From positions 1,550,001-1,614,000 of the forward strand of contig JAHBWV010000001.1 in assembly GCA_019636845.1 (NCBI GenBank): a stretch of 64,000 bases of DNA. The letters run 5' to 3'. The position numbers were made by a program, and so were the translations under genes. Positions 63,390 to 64,000 of the stretch are shown piece after piece. How positions within the stretch are numbered: position 1 is the stretch's first letter; each line of letters begins with the position of its first letter. Under the pieces are notes generated by a model, which worked only from the letters and a program-made list of their open reading frames with translations, ran no database searches and was not told where the DNA came from. Origin of the DNA: Phycisphaeraceae bacterium (GTDB lineage Bacteria > Planctomycetota > Phycisphaerae > Phycisphaerales > UBA1924).

Positions 63390-64000
63390 TCACTCCGCAA
63401 CGGGTTTGACCGGCTGCTCCGGCTCGAGGGCGTCGACGGGGAACATCCGATTGAGCTTGGTGGCCAGTCGCACACCTGCCATGGACAAGCGGTCCTCGAC
63501 CACCGGCAGTTTCTCATCCACATACGCAGCGGCCAGCGACTGGTCGGGCTGGTACTCGTTGTAGATCTCGTCCAAGACAAGGCGATACGACTCGTTCGCC
63601 CACCCCACCGGATCCATGACCTCGATGTACGCGTCGGCGTCCTGCGGCCGTATCTGGCCGTTCAGTTCGGCGGCGAATCCTCTCCAATCTGTGCGGGACC
63701 GCTGGATGATGCCGGAGTCCCATACGGCGTGCATGTTGGTCTGGCGGTTGAAGAACATGACGCGGAGATCATTGCCGCCTCGGTCCGAGGCGCGCCCGAC
63801 GTGCATGGGCTGGTGGATGTCGCCGACAAAGTGCGCAAAGAACCGCAGCGCCTCCAGACGCTTGTCGTCCGGCTCGGACCTGTTCCCGAGGATCTCGGCG
63901 AACTTCGCGATTCCCTGAGCCACGTCGCCATCGGTGCTGGCGATCAGCGGGTCGTATCCCGCGGCATCATCCGCAACGTTGATGTAGTGATACGGCGCGA
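63390..64000 (-). CDS. S1/P1-type nuclease (N-terminal part outside window)
   Basis: The frame is open from the right edge to the stop at 63390, about 203 codons. It contains the APYHYINVADD segment and the FFAHFVGDIHQPMHVG zinc-binding motif of S1/P1 nucleases, with RGGNDLRV and NMHAVWDSGII after it. The family uses three zinc ions to cleave single-stranded nucleic acids and removes 3'-phosphates. The signal peptide and the N-terminal Trp/His zinc ligands are upstream of the window. It is usually a secreted, nutrient-scavenging enzyme. An acidic C-terminal end (EPEQPVKPVAE) follows the last helix. Confidence 0.9.
   Translation of the reverse strand, partial: APYHYINVADDAAGYDPLIASTDGDVAQGIAKFAEILGNRSEPDDKRLEALRFFAHFVGDIHQPMHVGRASDRGGNDLRVMFFNRQTNMHAVWDSGIIQRSRTDWRGFAAELNGQIRPQDADAYIEVMDPVGWANESYRLVLDEIYNEYQPDQSLAAAYVDEKLPVVEDRLSMAGVRLATKLNRMFPVDALEPEQPVKPVAE

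Overview
The window is about 64 kb of GC-rich, densely coded bacterial chromosome. Several family-level hints point to Planctomycetota, probably Phycisphaerae. These are three prepilin-type proteins with a Phe-Thr-Leu-(Ile/Leu)-Glu N-terminus, a Ser/Thr kinase fused to a WD40 propeller beside a TIGR02999-like ECF sigma factor, a secreted protein ending in dockerin-like repeats, an over-long SecA, and a DUF1580-like protein next to an NrS-1-type primase-polymerase. This assignment rests on remembered family distribution, because no database search was possible.

Layout. Positions 1-5300 are the end of an integrated mobile element: primase-polymerase (cut by the left edge), DUF1580-like protein, an unknown protein and a tyrosine recombinase, abutting tRNA-Pro(CGG). 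Positions 5.5-21.3 kb are mostly housekeeping or envelope genes: a pseudopilin, secA, a stand-alone NrdJ C-terminal domain, tRNA-Leu(CAG), an RNase HII-like protein, ribD, a YgfZ/GcvT-like protein, tRNA-Gly(TCC), a kinase-WD40 protein, a globin, an ECF sigma factor and a secreted dockerin-like protein. Positions 21.6-34.9 kb are a compact biosynthetic cluster: panD, two NRPS genes and an Sfp-type phosphopantetheinyl transferase. Positions 35-50 kb return to housekeeping and envelope functions: purD, a lipoprotein, a RidA-family protein, two paralogous prepilins, a GlcD-GlcF fusion, a CDGSH protein, MoxR, a zinc-ribbon membrane protein, a zincin, SppA, frr and pyrH. Positions 50.3-60.4 kb are one tightly overlapping eight-gene operon: a TonB-like-anchored VWA protein, a TPR-like protein, ExbB, two ExbD and three large envelope proteins of unknown function. 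The right end holds a tRNA-binding-domain protein, an ECF sigma/anti-sigma/periplasmic protein trio and an S1/P1 nuclease cut by the right edge.

Most notable system 1, the NRPS cluster. Reading the adenylation pockets by eye gives DVWHVSLVD(K) twice, a serine-type code, and VDWVVSLAD(K) once, one residue from the published beta-alanine code. The gene immediately upstream is panD, which makes beta-alanine from aspartate. The assembly line reads formyltransferase, truncated condensation-like segment, A(Ser), PCP, C, A(Ser), PCP, E on the first protein, then C, A(beta-Ala), PCP, TE on the second. This suggests an (N-formyl-)Ser-D-Ser-beta-Ala type product with its unusual monomer supplied inside the cluster. 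The two Ser adenylation domains lie in a perfect DNA repeat of about 1.3 kb.

Most notable system 2, the VWA-ExbB-ExbD operon. Its first protein has a TonB-like transmembrane anchor with the Ser-x3-His motif, but ends in a von Willebrand A domain with an intact MIDAS instead of a TonB C-terminal domain. I know of no description of this arrangement as a functional system.
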